A stretch of 55,958 bases of DNA from Acidobacteriota bacterium (GCA_013289695.1 JABCZK010000031.1:1-55958); one strand, 5' to 3'. Counted from the first letter of the stretch, positions 40,841 through 49,881 are shown. Made by a program: numbers and translations. The notes: generated from the sequence alone by a model not told the origin.

Positions 40841-43318
40841 TCAGTCAAACTTGCGCAGGGTTATGGCCATTTCGTGGAGACGGGCGTCCACTTTGCTGAA
40901 GACGGAGTCGGGCTCGTGTTTTCCGGTGGCCAGGCGCTTACCGGCGTGGCGGCCGGTGAGAATTTCGATGCCTTGTTCGACGCTGGCTACGGGATAGAGA
41001 TGGAACTGGCCTTTGGCTACGGCTTCGATCACTTCTTCGCGGAGCATCAGGTCGTCCACGTTTTCCGAAGGGATCAGGACGCCTTGATTTCCGGTTAGGC
41101 CTTTCAGCTTGCAAATGTCGTAGAAGCCTTCGATTTTCTGGTTCACCCCGCCGATGGGCTGGATGTCTCCCTGTTGATTCACCGAGCCGGTGACCGCGAG
41201 TTCCTGGCGGATGGGAACGCCGGAAAGCGCCGAGAGCAGCGCATAAATTTCGGTGGAGCTGGCGCTATCGCCGTCCACACCGGAATAGGATTGTTCGAAG
41301 CAGAGGCTGGCAGAAAGCGCCAGGGGCTTATCCTGCGCGAAGGTGCGACGCATATAGCCGGAGATGATGTGCACGCCTTTGTCGTGGAAGCGGCCGCTGA
41401 GGTTTGATTCGCGCTCGATATTGATGATGCCGACTTTTCCGGGTGAAGCGGAGGCGGTGATGCGCACGGGCTTGCCGAAAGCGTAACCGCCGATTTCCAT
41501 GACGCTGAGGCCGTTGACTTGGCCGACGCGGGTTCCGGTAGTGTCAATAAACAGGAGATTCTGCTCGATCATTTCGCGGATTTTCGATTCGGTGAGATTG
41601 TGGCGCTCGATTTTGGAATCGAGGGCGCGGCGCACATGCGCGGCGGTGACCACCGATTGATTTTCGTTGCGCGCGACGTAGGAGGATTCGCGCGCGAGGT
41701 CGGCCAGATCGAAAAAACGCGTGGTGATTTTTCCGCGGCGGCCGGCGAGGCGCACGCCGTGTTCGAGAATCGCGGCAAACGCGGTGCGATCGAAGGGATA
41801 GAGGCGCTCGTCGTCGGAAATCTTGCGCAGGCGGCCGGCGTACTGGCGGATGACTTCGTCGCTCCACTTCATTTCTTCGTCGAATTCCACGCGTACTTTG
41901 AAAATCTTCTTGAAGTCTTCCTCGAAATCGTAGAGCAGCTCGTACATGTCGCGGTCGCCGATGAGGATGATTTTCACATGGACGTCAATCGGTTCGGGCT
42001 TCAGAGCCGCGGGGCTGAACGGGAAAAACACGTCCACGGGCTGAATTTCGAGCTTGCCGTGATTCAGGGTGCGCTTGAGGGTGCGCCAGACACCTGTTTC
42101 CGTGAGGGTATCGAGCGCGTACATCACCAGGAAGCCGCCATCGGCGCGCAGCAGCGAGCCGCCGCGCAGATCCATGAAATCGGAGTTCCAGCCGCCGCGC
42201 GAATCGTAGCTGCGATGAATCGTGCCGAACATATTCGCGTAGGTGGGGATGGTTTCGAAAATTACCGGGCATTGTTCGCGTTCGCCGTGGGCGAGAATCA
42301 CGTTCACGCCGTAGACGCGGAAAGGGTCGCGCTCCTGCCGCTCCACGCGCGGGCCGCCGCCACCTTCAGAAGGTGGCTGGTCTTCTTCGCCCTCGCGCTC
42401 CTTGAACGGTTCGAGATTATCGAGAATGTGGTGGCGAACTTCTTCCAGATATTCCGCGATTTGCGTGCTGGGATATTTTTCCTTCAGTTCTTCGATGACG
42501 CCGTCCACCAGCACGGAGGCGGCTTCCTGCTCGAGGTAACTCATTTCGCTGGCGAGCTCGCGGGATAGCGAAAGAGTCTTGCGGTACACGACTGTGAATT
42601 CCTGGCGAAACTGATCGTACTTGCGCTCGAGTTCTTCGGCAGCGACGCTTTCGAGCTTGCCTTCCTGCACCAGCTTGGGGATTTCTTCGATGGGGACCAT
42701 CGCGCCATCGAGCACGGGGAAAATTTCCGGCAGGGCCACCGCGCCAACTTGCATGCGGCCGAGCGCGAATTGTTCGCGGGCGATGCGGCGCGTGAAATCG
42801 TCCATCAATTCTTTTTCGCGGACGGTGAAGCGCTCGACGATGCGCGTTTTCTGGCGCTGGAAGGGTTCTCCTTCGAACACCTGGGGAATGCGGCGGCGCA
42901 GAAAGTCTATTCCGGACTCGACTTCTTTCTTGAAGGCGTTGGCTTGGCCGCGCGGGAGAGTCAAGAGCCGTGGCCGGTCGGCGTTCTTGAAATTATTCAC
43001 GTAGGCGCGATCGGGAGCCGGCTCGCTTTGCGGGTGAAGTCCTTCGATCATGCGCACGATCATGCCGCCGCGGCTGGTGCCGGAAAGTCCGCAAACGAAA
43101 AGGTTATAGCCGGGAGCGGTCAATTCGACGCCCATGCGCAAGGCGCGCAGAGCGCGTTCCTGCCCGGGATCACCGGAAGAAGGAGGCACTTCGGCGGTGG
43201 TCTCAAACGGAATGGTGGCGGGATCGCAGCGCCAGCAAAGTTTTTCCGGCGGCAGAGTGGCGTGTTTTGGACCGGCATGTTTTGCTGCCGCGACTTTTGG
43301 TTTGGAGTTCTTGCTCAT
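40841..43318 (-). CDS. Lon-family ATP-dependent-like protease (LonC/YcbZ-type architecture)
   Basis: 825 aa, soluble. A helical N-domain is followed by an AAA-like region in which the P-loop reads GLSGTSRGGM, lacking the Walker A Lys and Ser/Thr, a long coiled-coil insert (about 150-310), and a second AAA lobe (Arg-finger/sensor region IRQYAGRLRKI). The C-terminal Lon protease domain has the Ser-Lys dyad: Ser in GVDGDSASSTE and Lys in GGVNQKIEGF. The architecture resembles the Lon-like LonC/YcbZ family, whose ATPase site is also atypical (recalled). It may degrade substrates with altered ATP dependence. Confidence 0.88.
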   Translation of the reverse strand: MSKNSKPKVAAAKHAGPKHATLPPEKLCWRCDPATIPFETTAEVPPSSGDPGQERALRALRMGVELTAPGYNLFVCGLSGTSRGGMIVRMIEGLHPQSEPAPDRAYVNNFKNADRPRLLTLPRGQANAFKKEVESGIDFLRRRIPQVFEGEPFQRQKTRIVERFTVREKELMDDFTRRIAREQFALGRMQVGAVALPEIFPVLDGAMVPIEEIPKLVQEGKLESVAAEELERKYDQFRQEFTVVYRKTLSLSRELASEMSYLEQEAASVLVDGVIEELKEKYPSTQIAEYLEEVRHHILDNLEPFKEREGEEDQPPSEGGGGPRVERQERDPFRVYGVNVILAHGEREQCPVIFETIPTYANMFGTIHRSYDSRGGWNSDFMDLRGGSLLRADGGFLVMYALDTLTETGVWRTLKRTLNHGKLEIQPVDVFFPFSPAALKPEPIDVHVKIILIGDRDMYELLYDFEEDFKKIFKVRVEFDEEMKWSDEVIRQYAGRLRKISDDERLYPFDRTAFAAILEHGVRLAGRRGKITTRFFDLADLARESSYVARNENQSVVTAAHVRRALDSKIERHNLTESKIREMIEQNLLFIDTTGTRVGQVNGLSVMEIGGYAFGKPVRITASASPGKVGIINIERESNLSGRFHDKGVHIISGYMRRTFAQDKPLALSASLCFEQSYSGVDGDSASSTEIYALLSALSGVPIRQELAVTGSVNQQGDIQPIGGVNQKIEGFYDICKLKGLTGNQGVLIPSENVDDLMLREEVIEAVAKGQFHLYPVASVEQGIEILTGRHAGKRLATGKHEPDSVFSKVDARLHEMAITLRKFD

Positions 43319-43336
43319 GCGTACGTCCGAAGGGCG

Positions 43337-44428
43337 TTACTCTAGCACGGCGGGCTTTTTCTTCCCATGCGGTTGCGCTCCGATGTTTCCAGCTGGTGAG
43401 CTAGGCGCATAGAGGTCCAGCAGACTGGCCCCGGTGGCCACCACAATCGGTCCGACGACCACGCCCAGCAAACCGAAAACGCTGATGCCGCCAAGCACGC
43501 TGATGAATACCACCAGGCCGCCCATCTCCGCGCGCCCGCTGATCACCCAGGGACGAAGGACGTTGTCCACCAATCCGACGATTACGCTACAGAACAAGGC
43601 TACCAGAATCCCGGCGGAGATGTGCCCGTCCGCGATCAGACTGATCGCCGCCGGCGCCCAGATGAGCGCGGAGCCCACGACCGGCACCAGCGAGAAAAAT
43701 CCCATCATGACGCCCCAAAATACGGGAGCGGTGATTCCGGCCAGGCCGAAAGCCACTCCTCCCAAAATGCCATGAGCGGCGGCGGCCACCAGGCTGGAGA
43801 CCACACTGGCGAAAATCAGATCGTTGGCTTCGCGAATCATGCGATCGCTATGCGTTGAATCAAACGGCAAGATCTCCCGCACCCTGGCCATGAATGATGG
43901 GCCATCGCGATAGAGATAAAACATCGCGAGCAGGGTGACGCTGAGATGAAACAGAAACAGCGCAGTATTTTTCAACAGTGTGCCGAGCCGCGCGGCAATG
44001 TAGGCCGCCGCCTCATCGGCGTAGCGGCTGAGGAGTGTAGCTAGGCTGGTGGCGTCGTTATCGGGAAAGCGCGATTGCAAATCGAGCCACGCACGGTTCA
44101 TCCAATCGAAGTGCCCGTTCTGGATTTGCAGTTGCAGGGTCTGCACGGCCTGCACGCCCTGGTGCACGAAGGCGGCCATGCCCAGCAGCGCCGGAACGAT
44201 CAGGATCACCGTGATTCCGACTGTGCAAATCAAGGCGGCTAGCGAGGGCTGGAAGCGGCGCGCGAGCCGCAGGTAGGCTGGGTAGGAGACGACGACGATA
44301 ACGATGGCCCAGGCCAGCGCCGGCAGGAAAGGCTGGAAGACCAGGAACACGAAGTACGCCAAGATCGCGACGATGCCGTAGAAAAGCAGCGTGCCGAGAC
44401 GTTTCTGCGTGGTTTGTTCTGCGCTCAA
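43337..44428 (-). CDS. AI-2E family transporter (YdiK/TqsA-like permease)
   Basis: 363 aa, about eight TM segments: GTLLFYGIVAILAYFVFLVF, WAIVIVVVSYPAYL, AALICTVGITVILIVPALLG, a long soluble loop (about 95-150), LFLFHLSVTLLAMFYL, then GILGGVAFGLAGITAPVFWG and C-terminal helices ILGGISVFGLLGVVVGPIVV. This matches the AI-2E exporter family fold; the substrate is unproven. I prefer the TTG at 44428 (MSAEQTTQKR); the frame is open to 44575 but that would overlap the divergent small gene and its promoter. Confidence 0.88.
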   Translation of the reverse strand: MSAEQTTQKRLGTLLFYGIVAILAYFVFLVFQPFLPALAWAIVIVVVSYPAYLRLARRFQPSLAALICTVGITVILIVPALLGMAAFVHQGVQAVQTLQLQIQNGHFDWMNRAWLDLQSRFPDNDATSLATLLSRYADEAAAYIAARLGTLLKNTALFLFHLSVTLLAMFYLYRDGPSFMARVREILPFDSTHSDRMIREANDLIFASVVSSLVAAAAHGILGGVAFGLAGITAPVFWGVMMGFFSLVPVVGSALIWAPAAISLIADGHISAGILVALFCSVIVGLVDNVLRPWVISGRAEMGGLVVFISVLGGISVFGLLGVVVGPIVVATGASLLDLYAPSSPAGNIGAQPHGKKKPAVLE

Positions 44429-44515
44429 AGGATGTCTCTTTTCTCCGGGCCGCCAGGAGACTGCCAGAAGACTGATAGTTTCAATCGGCGCGTTTGTCAA
44501 CTGCCACGGAAGCCC

Positions 44516-44534
44516 ACTTGCGTGACTCGCAAGT
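44516..44534. promoter_or_regulatory. Palindromic operator candidate between the divergent AI-2E permease and small zinc-ribbon genes
   Basis: ACTTGCG-TGACT-CGCAAGT, perfect 7-bp arms with a 5-bp spacer. It lies 88 bp upstream of the permease TTG and 29 bp before the small gene, with a TATGAT -10 (44537-44542) directly after it, so a bound protein would cover the -35. Confidence 0.5.
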
Positions 44535-44536
44535 GA

Positions 44537-44542
44537 TATGAT
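44537..44542 (+). promoter_or_regulatory. -10 box of the 54-aa protein gene
   Basis: TATGAT, expected start near 44549, about 14 nt before the ATG at 44563. The -35 position is occupied by the palindrome at 44516-44534. Confidence 0.4.
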
Positions 44543-44562
44543 GCGCCTAGATTCGCGGAACC

Positions 44563-44727
44563 ATGATGTCAACACCCGATCCTTCCTGCCAGCACCAGCG
44601 AACGCAGCTCATCGCCAAGGATGAAGATGCGCAGTACCTGGAATGCCTGGATTGCGGGGAGATATTGGAAGCCGGCGAACTGAAGAATGAAGAGCCGGGT
44701 TTTGGCGAGTCGCTCTCCGACGCCTGA
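44563..44727 (+). CDS. 54-aa zinc-ribbon-like small protein
   Basis: Translating from ATG-ATG at 44563 gives a 54-aa acidic protein. C9 with nearby H11 lies at the N-terminus and CLDC at about residues 29-32 (SCQHQRTQLI, ECLDCGEI), spaced like half-sites of a small zinc ribbon. It has good codon use, a -10 box and a palindromic operator upstream. It falls below typical ORF-length cut-offs, so it is easily missed. The function is unknown; it may be a DNA- or protein-binding adaptor. The cytochrome c gene follows after 101 bp. Confidence 0.65.
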   Translation: MMSTPDPSCQHQRTQLIAKDEDAQYLECLDCGEILEAGELKNEEPGFGESLSDA

Positions 44728-44828
44728 GCGCACGACTGGAACTGCGCGAAGAAATCTTGCGCTGGACTCCCGGCTCGGGAGTAGAATGCGCCTTCACCCA
44801 TTTCATGTGTATGCATTGTGGAGGCCCC

Positions 44829-45278
44829 ATGCGGATAGCCGTTCGCGTTGTCGCGGCGCTGGTGCTGTTGTGCTGCGCAGTTTCCGCTCGACAAGAGCAG
44901 AAGGCGCCCGGGGCGGGCACTGCGGCCGAGTACAAGATCCCACCCGAGGCATCGAAACTCCCCAATCCCGTAAAGTCCACACCGGCATCGCTGGCAGCGG
45001 GAAAGAAAACTTACGGTTTTGACTGCGCGATGTGCCATGGGAAAGACGGCGACGGCAAGGGTGACCTTGCGACCGATATGAAATTGAAGCTGGCCGATTA
45101 TCGCGATCCGGCGTCGCTGAAGGACATGACCGACGGAGACCTGTTCTACATCATCAAGAATGGAAAAGGCGAGATGACCGGCGAGGGCGAGCGCAGCAAG
45201 CCCGAGGAAATCTGGAATGTGGTGATCTATATTCGGTCTCTCGCGAAAAAAGATTTCACGGCGCCGGCAAAACAGTAG
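44829..45278 (+). CDS. Exported c-type cytochrome
   Basis: 149 aa. A signal peptide (RVVAALVLLCCAVS, ending SARQE near 22) is followed by a class I-type cytochrome c domain (about 55-135) with haem-binding CAMCH at residues 66-70. A likely distal Met ligand is in GKGEMTGEGE. Other family features are GKDGDGKGDLA and VVIYIRSL. I start at the ATG at 44829, with GTGGAGG upstream; the longer ORF from 44757 lacks a signal. It acts in the periplasm in electron transfer; the partner is unknown. Confidence 0.92.
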   Translation: MRIAVRVVAALVLLCCAVSARQEQKAPGAGTAAEYKIPPEASKLPNPVKSTPASLAAGKKTYGFDCAMCHGKDGDGKGDLATDMKLKLADYRDPASLKDMTDGDLFYIIKNGKGEMTGEGERSKPEEIWNVVIYIRSLAKKDFTAPAKQ

Positions 45279-45296
45279 CTGCGGATTGCGGCCGGC

Positions 45297-45677
45297 TCAG
45301 CGGATGCCGAGTTTCTGGATGATGCGGGTGACGTCAGCGGTCGAAACGTCGTAGAGAGAGTGTTCGTCTTCCTGTTCCAGGCGCTCGCGGAGATATTCGG
45401 CGCCCACGTAACTGGCTTCGCGATCGCTCAGGTCGCGTCCGGCGCGGCCTTGAAATTCGACGAAACCAGGATGCGCGAGGCCGAGCACGACGCCCCGGCC
45501 GTCCACGAAGAATTTGCAATCCATGGTGTCGGCGTGGCGCGTCGCGATGCCATTCCAGCAATGCGAGAAACGGCAACGGTAGACGTAATCCGTTACTTTC
45601 GAGGGCACGTCGAACGCGCCGATGAAATCGCTCATCGCGCCGAGATTCGGAATCCACGCTACTTCGGACTTGGCCAT
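45297..45677 (-). CDS. Conserved-looking hypothetical protein
   Basis: 126 aa, soluble. I do not recognise a family. The sequence has a compact alpha/beta look: SKVTDYVYRCRFSHCWNGIATRHADTM, KFFVDGRGVVLGLAHPGFVEF and a helical C-terminus ending IIQKLGIR. Two Cys and several His in the N-terminal third (CRFSHCWNG) could bind metal. GGGGAATTT precedes the ATG. It ends 18 bp from the convergent cytochrome gene. Confidence 0.65.
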   Translation of the reverse strand: MAKSEVAWIPNLGAMSDFIGAFDVPSKVTDYVYRCRFSHCWNGIATRHADTMDCKFFVDGRGVVLGLAHPGFVEFQGRAGRDLSDREASYVGAEYLRERLEQEDEHSLYDVSTADVTRIIQKLGIR

Positions 45678-45725
45678 AAATTCCCCGGTGCTTTTTGCTT
45701 GCGGGCGCGAAGTACGGCGCCGTGA

Positions 45726-46943
45726 TTACTTTCTTGCGCCGGCTACCGCATTCTGCCCTACTTGCTGATAACTGCGAATCGCGGCGGCCACTCCCGCCCC
45801 GGCCGGAACGCGCATTCCGCGATCCAACAACACTTTTTCAAACGCGGCGAGGAACAAGAGCACGTTGGTATTCTGGCTGGAATAGCCCATTAATCCCACG
45901 CGCCAGATTTTTCCCTTCACCGGACCAAAGCCGCCGGCGATTTCAATATTGAATTCGTCGAGTAATTGCAGGCGCACTTTGCGGTCGTCAATTCCCGCGG
46001 GAATTTTCACGCTCGTCACCGTGATCAGGCGATCGGCGGGATTGGGGACCAGCATTTCCAGACCCATGGCTTCAAGACCGGCCACCAGCGCCTGTTGATT
46101 GTTGCGATGGCGTTCCCAGCGCGCTTCCAGGCCCTCTTCGAGCACCAGACGCAACGCTTCGCGCATGCCGTAAATCAGGGAGATCGGCGGAGTGTGATGG
46201 TAGGTGCGTTCGCCGCCCCACATGGTCATGATCGGCGTGAAATCGAAATACCAGCTGGCCACGGGGGTCTTGCGCGCGCGCATCAATTCTTCCACACGCG
46301 TGTTTACCGTGATGGGCGACATGCCTGGGGGCGCGCTGATGGCCTTTTGCGAACCGCTGAAGCAGATATCAATTTTTTCGCGGTCAATGTCGAGCGGCAT
46401 ACCCGCCAGAGTGGCCACTGCGTCCACGACCAGCAGAGCGCCGAGCTCGTCCGCCACTTTGCGGAAATCGCCGAGCCGCTGCGCCACGCCGCTGGAAGTT
46501 TCGCCATGCGCCAAGCCGACGAATTTGATTTTCTTGCCTTTGCCCGCGCGGCGCACCTCTTCCGGGTCGACGGTCTTTCCGTAGGGCGCCTCGACGCGAA
46601 TCACCTTTACGGACGGGCTGCGTTCGGCGATCACCGCCATGCGTTCGGAAAACCATCCGTTGCTGCAGACGATGCACTCGTCGCCTTCTTCGAGCGGATT
46701 CAGCACCGCGGCTTCGATGCCGCCCGAACCGGACGCGGAAATCGGAAAGGTGATGCGATTCTGCGTTTGGAAAACGCGCCGCAGCAAGGCCTGCACGTCG
46801 CCCATCATTTCAATGAACCAGGGATCCATGTGGCCCACGAGAGGAGTGCTGAGGGCGCGGTACACGCGCGCGTCCATATTGGAAGGACCTGGCGTCAACA
46901 TCAAACGCATGGGTGGCAGAAGTTCGCCGATCATTTCGTTCAT
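45726..46943 (-). CDS. Class V PLP aminotransferase (alanine-glyoxylate / serine-pyruvate type)
   Basis: 405 aa, cytosolic. The class V aminotransferase fold is marked by LTPGPSNM, SGSGGIEAAV near 70-80 and a PLP-binding stretch VDAVATLAGMPLD, with the catalytic Lys in CFSGSQKAISAPPG near 200. The C-terminal IWRVGLMGYSSQNTN matches the family tail. It probably transfers amino groups between glyoxylate/pyruvate and alanine or serine; exact substrates are not decided by sequence. It begins at the ATG at 46943 with GAGGAA upstream. Confidence 0.9.
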   Translation of the reverse strand: MNEMIGELLPPMRLMLTPGPSNMDARVYRALSTPLVGHMDPWFIEMMGDVQALLRRVFQTQNRITFPISASGSGGIEAAVLNPLEEGDECIVCSNGWFSERMAVIAERSPSVKVIRVEAPYGKTVDPEEVRRAGKGKKIKFVGLAHGETSSGVAQRLGDFRKVADELGALLVVDAVATLAGMPLDIDREKIDICFSGSQKAISAPPGMSPITVNTRVEELMRARKTPVASWYFDFTPIMTMWGGERTYHHTPPISLIYGMREALRLVLEEGLEARWERHRNNQQALVAGLEAMGLEMLVPNPADRLITVTSVKIPAGIDDRKVRLQLLDEFNIEIAGGFGPVKGKIWRVGLMGYSSQNTNVLLFLAAFEKVLLDRGMRVPAGAGVAAAIRSYQQVGQNAVAGARK

Positions 46944-47248
46944 AATTAAATTCCTCGCATGGCAATGGTCTTCCCAGTCTTGGGGTGGGCGCCATGAAAT
47001 CTGTTCGCGGCAGGGTGCAGGGACCAGGAAGGAACCGCCCCGAACATCTTAGTCTCGCTAAATTGCGGGGCCGGGGTCAACCTCCAAAATGGCGCGACGG
47101 CGGTACCAGGACTGTGGGCGTACGAGCAGCGCTTATCCGCCGTTAACCGATTGGAATCATAGGGGGTAGCAGTTTCGCAACTGTTTCCCCGCCGAGTTGT
47201 ATGGCCTATACCCGTGTGCTAGATTTCTAAATTAGCCCCAAAAATAAC
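46944..47248. other. 305-bp divergent gap before the cell-shape locus
   Basis: It is shared by the leftward aminotransferase and the rightward FecR/Fn3 gene. A small palindrome CAGTT-TCGC-AACTG (47170-47183) and a weak -10 (TATACC, 47207-47212) are visible. No gene. Confidence 0.4.
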
Positions 47249-48526
47249 ATGACTGACGGCAAACTAACAACGCAGGGGAAACAGAAAGTATCGCGCGTCG
47301 AGGTGTACTGGCACACCGTCACTTATAAGACCGTGGCCCTGTATGTGATTGTGATTGCCGCCATCATCGGTTCGACGACCTATCTGGTTTTCCCGGATGC
47401 GATCGCCAGCATGGCGCGGCACATATCGGAGACGATTGCTCGACCTGAAACTGGGGTGGCGACGATCAGCGCGAAGCAGGCGCGGTTCGTCAACCTGGAC
47501 GGCAAGGTGCAAGTGAAGAAAGTAAACTCAGTAACCTGGGCGAGCGCCGACTACCAATTGACGCTGGATAAAGGGGACTTGGTGCAAACGGGTCCGGAGG
47601 GAGTGGCGCGTATCGCCTTCGCCGACGGAACGCAGTACACGGTAAAGGGCGATACGCTGGTGACCGTGGAAGAAAATCTGGTGGAACACGATCGCGCGTC
47701 GTCGGTGGGCGTGCACATCTCTTCCGGTCAGGTGGATTTGGCAACTGGAACGTGGGAAGTTCCGGGATCGAAGGCCGAGGTTTCGTTCGAGAATGCGGTG
47801 GCGTCGTTGCAGGCGAATACGCGCGCGGCAGTGCGCAGCGATCCGGGAACCAAGCAGCAGGAGATCACGGTTGCTTCCGGTAGCGCGGAACTGAATCGCG
47901 GCAGCGAACACATGGATATCGGCCAATTCGAGAAAGTGACGTTCCCCACGGGCGGCCAAATGACGAAGTCACAAGTGCTGGCGCCGCCGGAATTGGTGCA
48001 GCCGCTGAACTTGCAGCCCATCACGGTGAATGATCCGAAGCACGATCCGGTGCATTTCGCCTGGAATGCGGTGGCGACCGCGAAATCCTATCAATTCCAG
48101 ATTAGTACCACGGCAGCTTTCAATCACGTGGTGATGGACAAGAGACTTTCGAGTGAAAGCGTGGAGATCACGGGGCTCGATCCCGGCGATTATTTCTGGC
48201 GCGTACGGGCGATTGACTTAGACAACAAGAGCAGCGACGTCAGTGATCCTTTCAAGTTCATTCTGGTGGTGCATGGCAAAGAGCAAGAGATGTTGCTGGA
48301 AGTGGACTCCACCGAGCTGAATGGCAACGTGGTCGAAGTGATTGGCCGAACCGAACCGGGGGCCGCGCTGATTATTAATGGGGAGCAAGTGGCCAGCATT
48401 CAGGGGGACGGACATTTCCGCCATTTTCTACAGGCGATGACCAAGGGCAGTCATGAAATCATTCTCACGGGGCAGAACCGGCGCGGCGGAACTGCCACGA
48501 AGCGCGTCGAAGTGGTGATTCCTTAA
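47249..48526 (+). CDS. FecR and fibronectin-type membrane protein next to mreB
   Basis: 425 aa. An N-terminal cytoplasmic segment is followed by one TM (about 28-48: KTVALYVIVIAAIIGSTTYLVF). A FecR-like region (about 80-235) has QLTLDKGDLVQTGPEGVARIAFADG, YTVKGDTLVTVEE and SGSAELNRG. A Fn3/cadherin-like domain (about 260-345: VHFAWNAVATAKSYQFQIS, DPGDYFWRVRAID) and a small C-terminal beta domain complete it. It lies 101 bp before mreB in the same direction, so it may be part of the cell-shape operon as a periplasmic sensor; this is inference. Confidence 0.8.
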   Translation: MTDGKLTTQGKQKVSRVEVYWHTVTYKTVALYVIVIAAIIGSTTYLVFPDAIASMARHISETIARPETGVATISAKQARFVNLDGKVQVKKVNSVTWASADYQLTLDKGDLVQTGPEGVARIAFADGTQYTVKGDTLVTVEENLVEHDRASSVGVHISSGQVDLATGTWEVPGSKAEVSFENAVASLQANTRAAVRSDPGTKQQEITVASGSAELNRGSEHMDIGQFEKVTFPTGGQMTKSQVLAPPELVQPLNLQPITVNDPKHDPVHFAWNAVATAKSYQFQISTTAAFNHVVMDKRLSSESVEITGLDPGDYFWRVRAIDLDNKSSDVSDPFKFILVVHGKEQEMLLEVDSTELNGNVVEVIGRTEPGAALIINGEQVASIQGDGHFRHFLQAMTKGSHEIILTGQNRRGGTATKRVEVVIP

Positions 48527-48627
48527 ACAGCAGGCATGTTCCGAGGGCATGCGCAGCACGAATCGAAGACCGGCAAAATAACTCGTCGCCGCAACGGCGC
48601 GGAAGCGGATCCTGGGGGAAGCAAGAC

Positions 48628-49668
48628 GTGACGAAAAACAGCTACAACATGCGGTCGGTTTTCAGCCTGTTCTCATCGGACCTGGCTATCGATCTGGGCA
48701 CCGCCAATACGCTGGTATTCGCGCGGGGCAAGGGCATCGTGGTGAACGAGCCTTCCATCGTAGCCATCAATAAGAACAGCGGCGAGGTAGTGGCGGTGGG
48801 CCGTGAAGCGAAGGAAATGCTGGGCCGCACGCCTGGCAACGTGGTGGCCATCAAGCCGATGAAGGACGGCGTGATCGCGGACTTCAAGGTGACGGAAAAG
48901 ATGCTCACCTACTTCATTCAGAAAGCGCACAACCGCCGCGTGCTGGTGCATCCGCGCATCGTAATCGGCGTGCCCAGCGAAATCACGCCGGTGGAAAAAC
49001 GCGCGGTGCAGGATTCGGCGTATCGCGCGCGCGCAAGTGAAGTTTATCTAGTGGAGCAGGCCATGGCCGCGGCGATTGGCGCCGGGCTGCCGATCGAAGA
49101 GCCTTCGGGCAACATGGTAGTGGATATCGGCGGCGGGACGACGGACATTGCGGTGATTTCCATGAGCGGGATCGTCTATTCGCGTTCGGTGCGCGTGGCT
49201 GGAAATGAAATGGATGAAGCCGTGATGCACTACCTGAAGCGGAAATACAACCTGCTGGTCGGCGAACGCACCGCGGAACAAATCAAGATCGAGATTGGCT
49301 CGGCCTATCCGCTGGAAAAACCGCTGACGCTGGAAGTGAAAGGGCGCAACCTGATTGAAGGGGTGCCGCGCACCGTAACGATTGATGACAGCGAAATTCG
49401 CGAAGCGCTTTCCGAGTGCATCTCCACGATTTTGAACGCCATTCGCGTGGCGCTGGAACGCACGCCGCCGGAGCTTTCCGCGGACATCAGCGACCGCGGG
49501 ATTGTGCTAACTGGTGGCGGCGCGCTCATTAAGAATCTGGATAAGCGTATTCGCGAGGAAACCGGTTTGCCAGTTTCCATCGCGGACGATCCGCTGGCGT
49601 CGGTGGTGCTTGGCACCGGGAAGATGCTGAGCGATTTCCGGTTGTTGCGGCTGGTTTCGATTGATTGA
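48628..49668 (+). CDS. mreB: Rod-shape actin homologue MreB
   Basis: 346 aa. Actin-fold ATPase motifs: phosphate 1 AIDLGTANTLVF, connect/phosphate 2 DIGGGTTDIAVIS near 165, and adenosine motif GIVLTGGGALIKNL near 295. MreB polymerises at the inner membrane and organises lateral wall synthesis. The GTG at 48628 follows GGGGGAAGC; an ATG at 48649 (MRSVFSLFSS) is an alternative. The gap to mreC holds repeat copy 7. Confidence 0.97.
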   Translation: MTKNSYNMRSVFSLFSSDLAIDLGTANTLVFARGKGIVVNEPSIVAINKNSGEVVAVGREAKEMLGRTPGNVVAIKPMKDGVIADFKVTEKMLTYFIQKAHNRRVLVHPRIVIGVPSEITPVEKRAVQDSAYRARASEVYLVEQAMAAAIGAGLPIEEPSGNMVVDIGGGTTDIAVISMSGIVYSRSVRVAGNEMDEAVMHYLKRKYNLLVGERTAEQIKIEIGSAYPLEKPLTLEVKGRNLIEGVPRTVTIDDSEIREALSECISTILNAIRVALERTPPELSADISDRGIVLTGGGALIKNLDKRIREETGLPVSIADDPLASVVLGTGKMLSDFRLLRLVSID

Positions 49669-49689
49669 AGCCCGCGGGTGGTAGCGCGT

Positions 49690-49830
49690 GTGGAGAGGCA
49701 GGCAAGGTCAAAGACGCCCGCCTAAAAAGCTGGCGGCCGCTACAAGATCATAAGCAGATTCAAAGTCACATACCAATTCACAGGCAAAGGCGCCCAGCTA
49801 AAGCTGGCCGCTACCAAGTCAAAAACGAAG
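49690..49830 (+). repeat. Intergenic palindromic repeat, copy 7 (modules B and A)
   Basis: Module B CCGCCT-N8-GGCGG (49718-49736) is followed by CCGCTACAAG and spacer. Module A CCAGCT-AA-AGCTGG (49794-49807) is followed by CCGCTACCAAGTC. It lies inside the mreB-mreC gap and here reads in the same direction as the genes. Confidence 0.8.
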
Positions 49831-49881
49831 CCTGGAAGTTTTCCGCAAACTGTATAGCGGCTGAGTTAGGAAGCAGAAAAC

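Noticed and set aside
41519..42568. 349-aa plus-strand ORF opposite the Lon-like gene
   Set aside because: Shadow frame of the Lon-like protease; no signal, domain or promoter.
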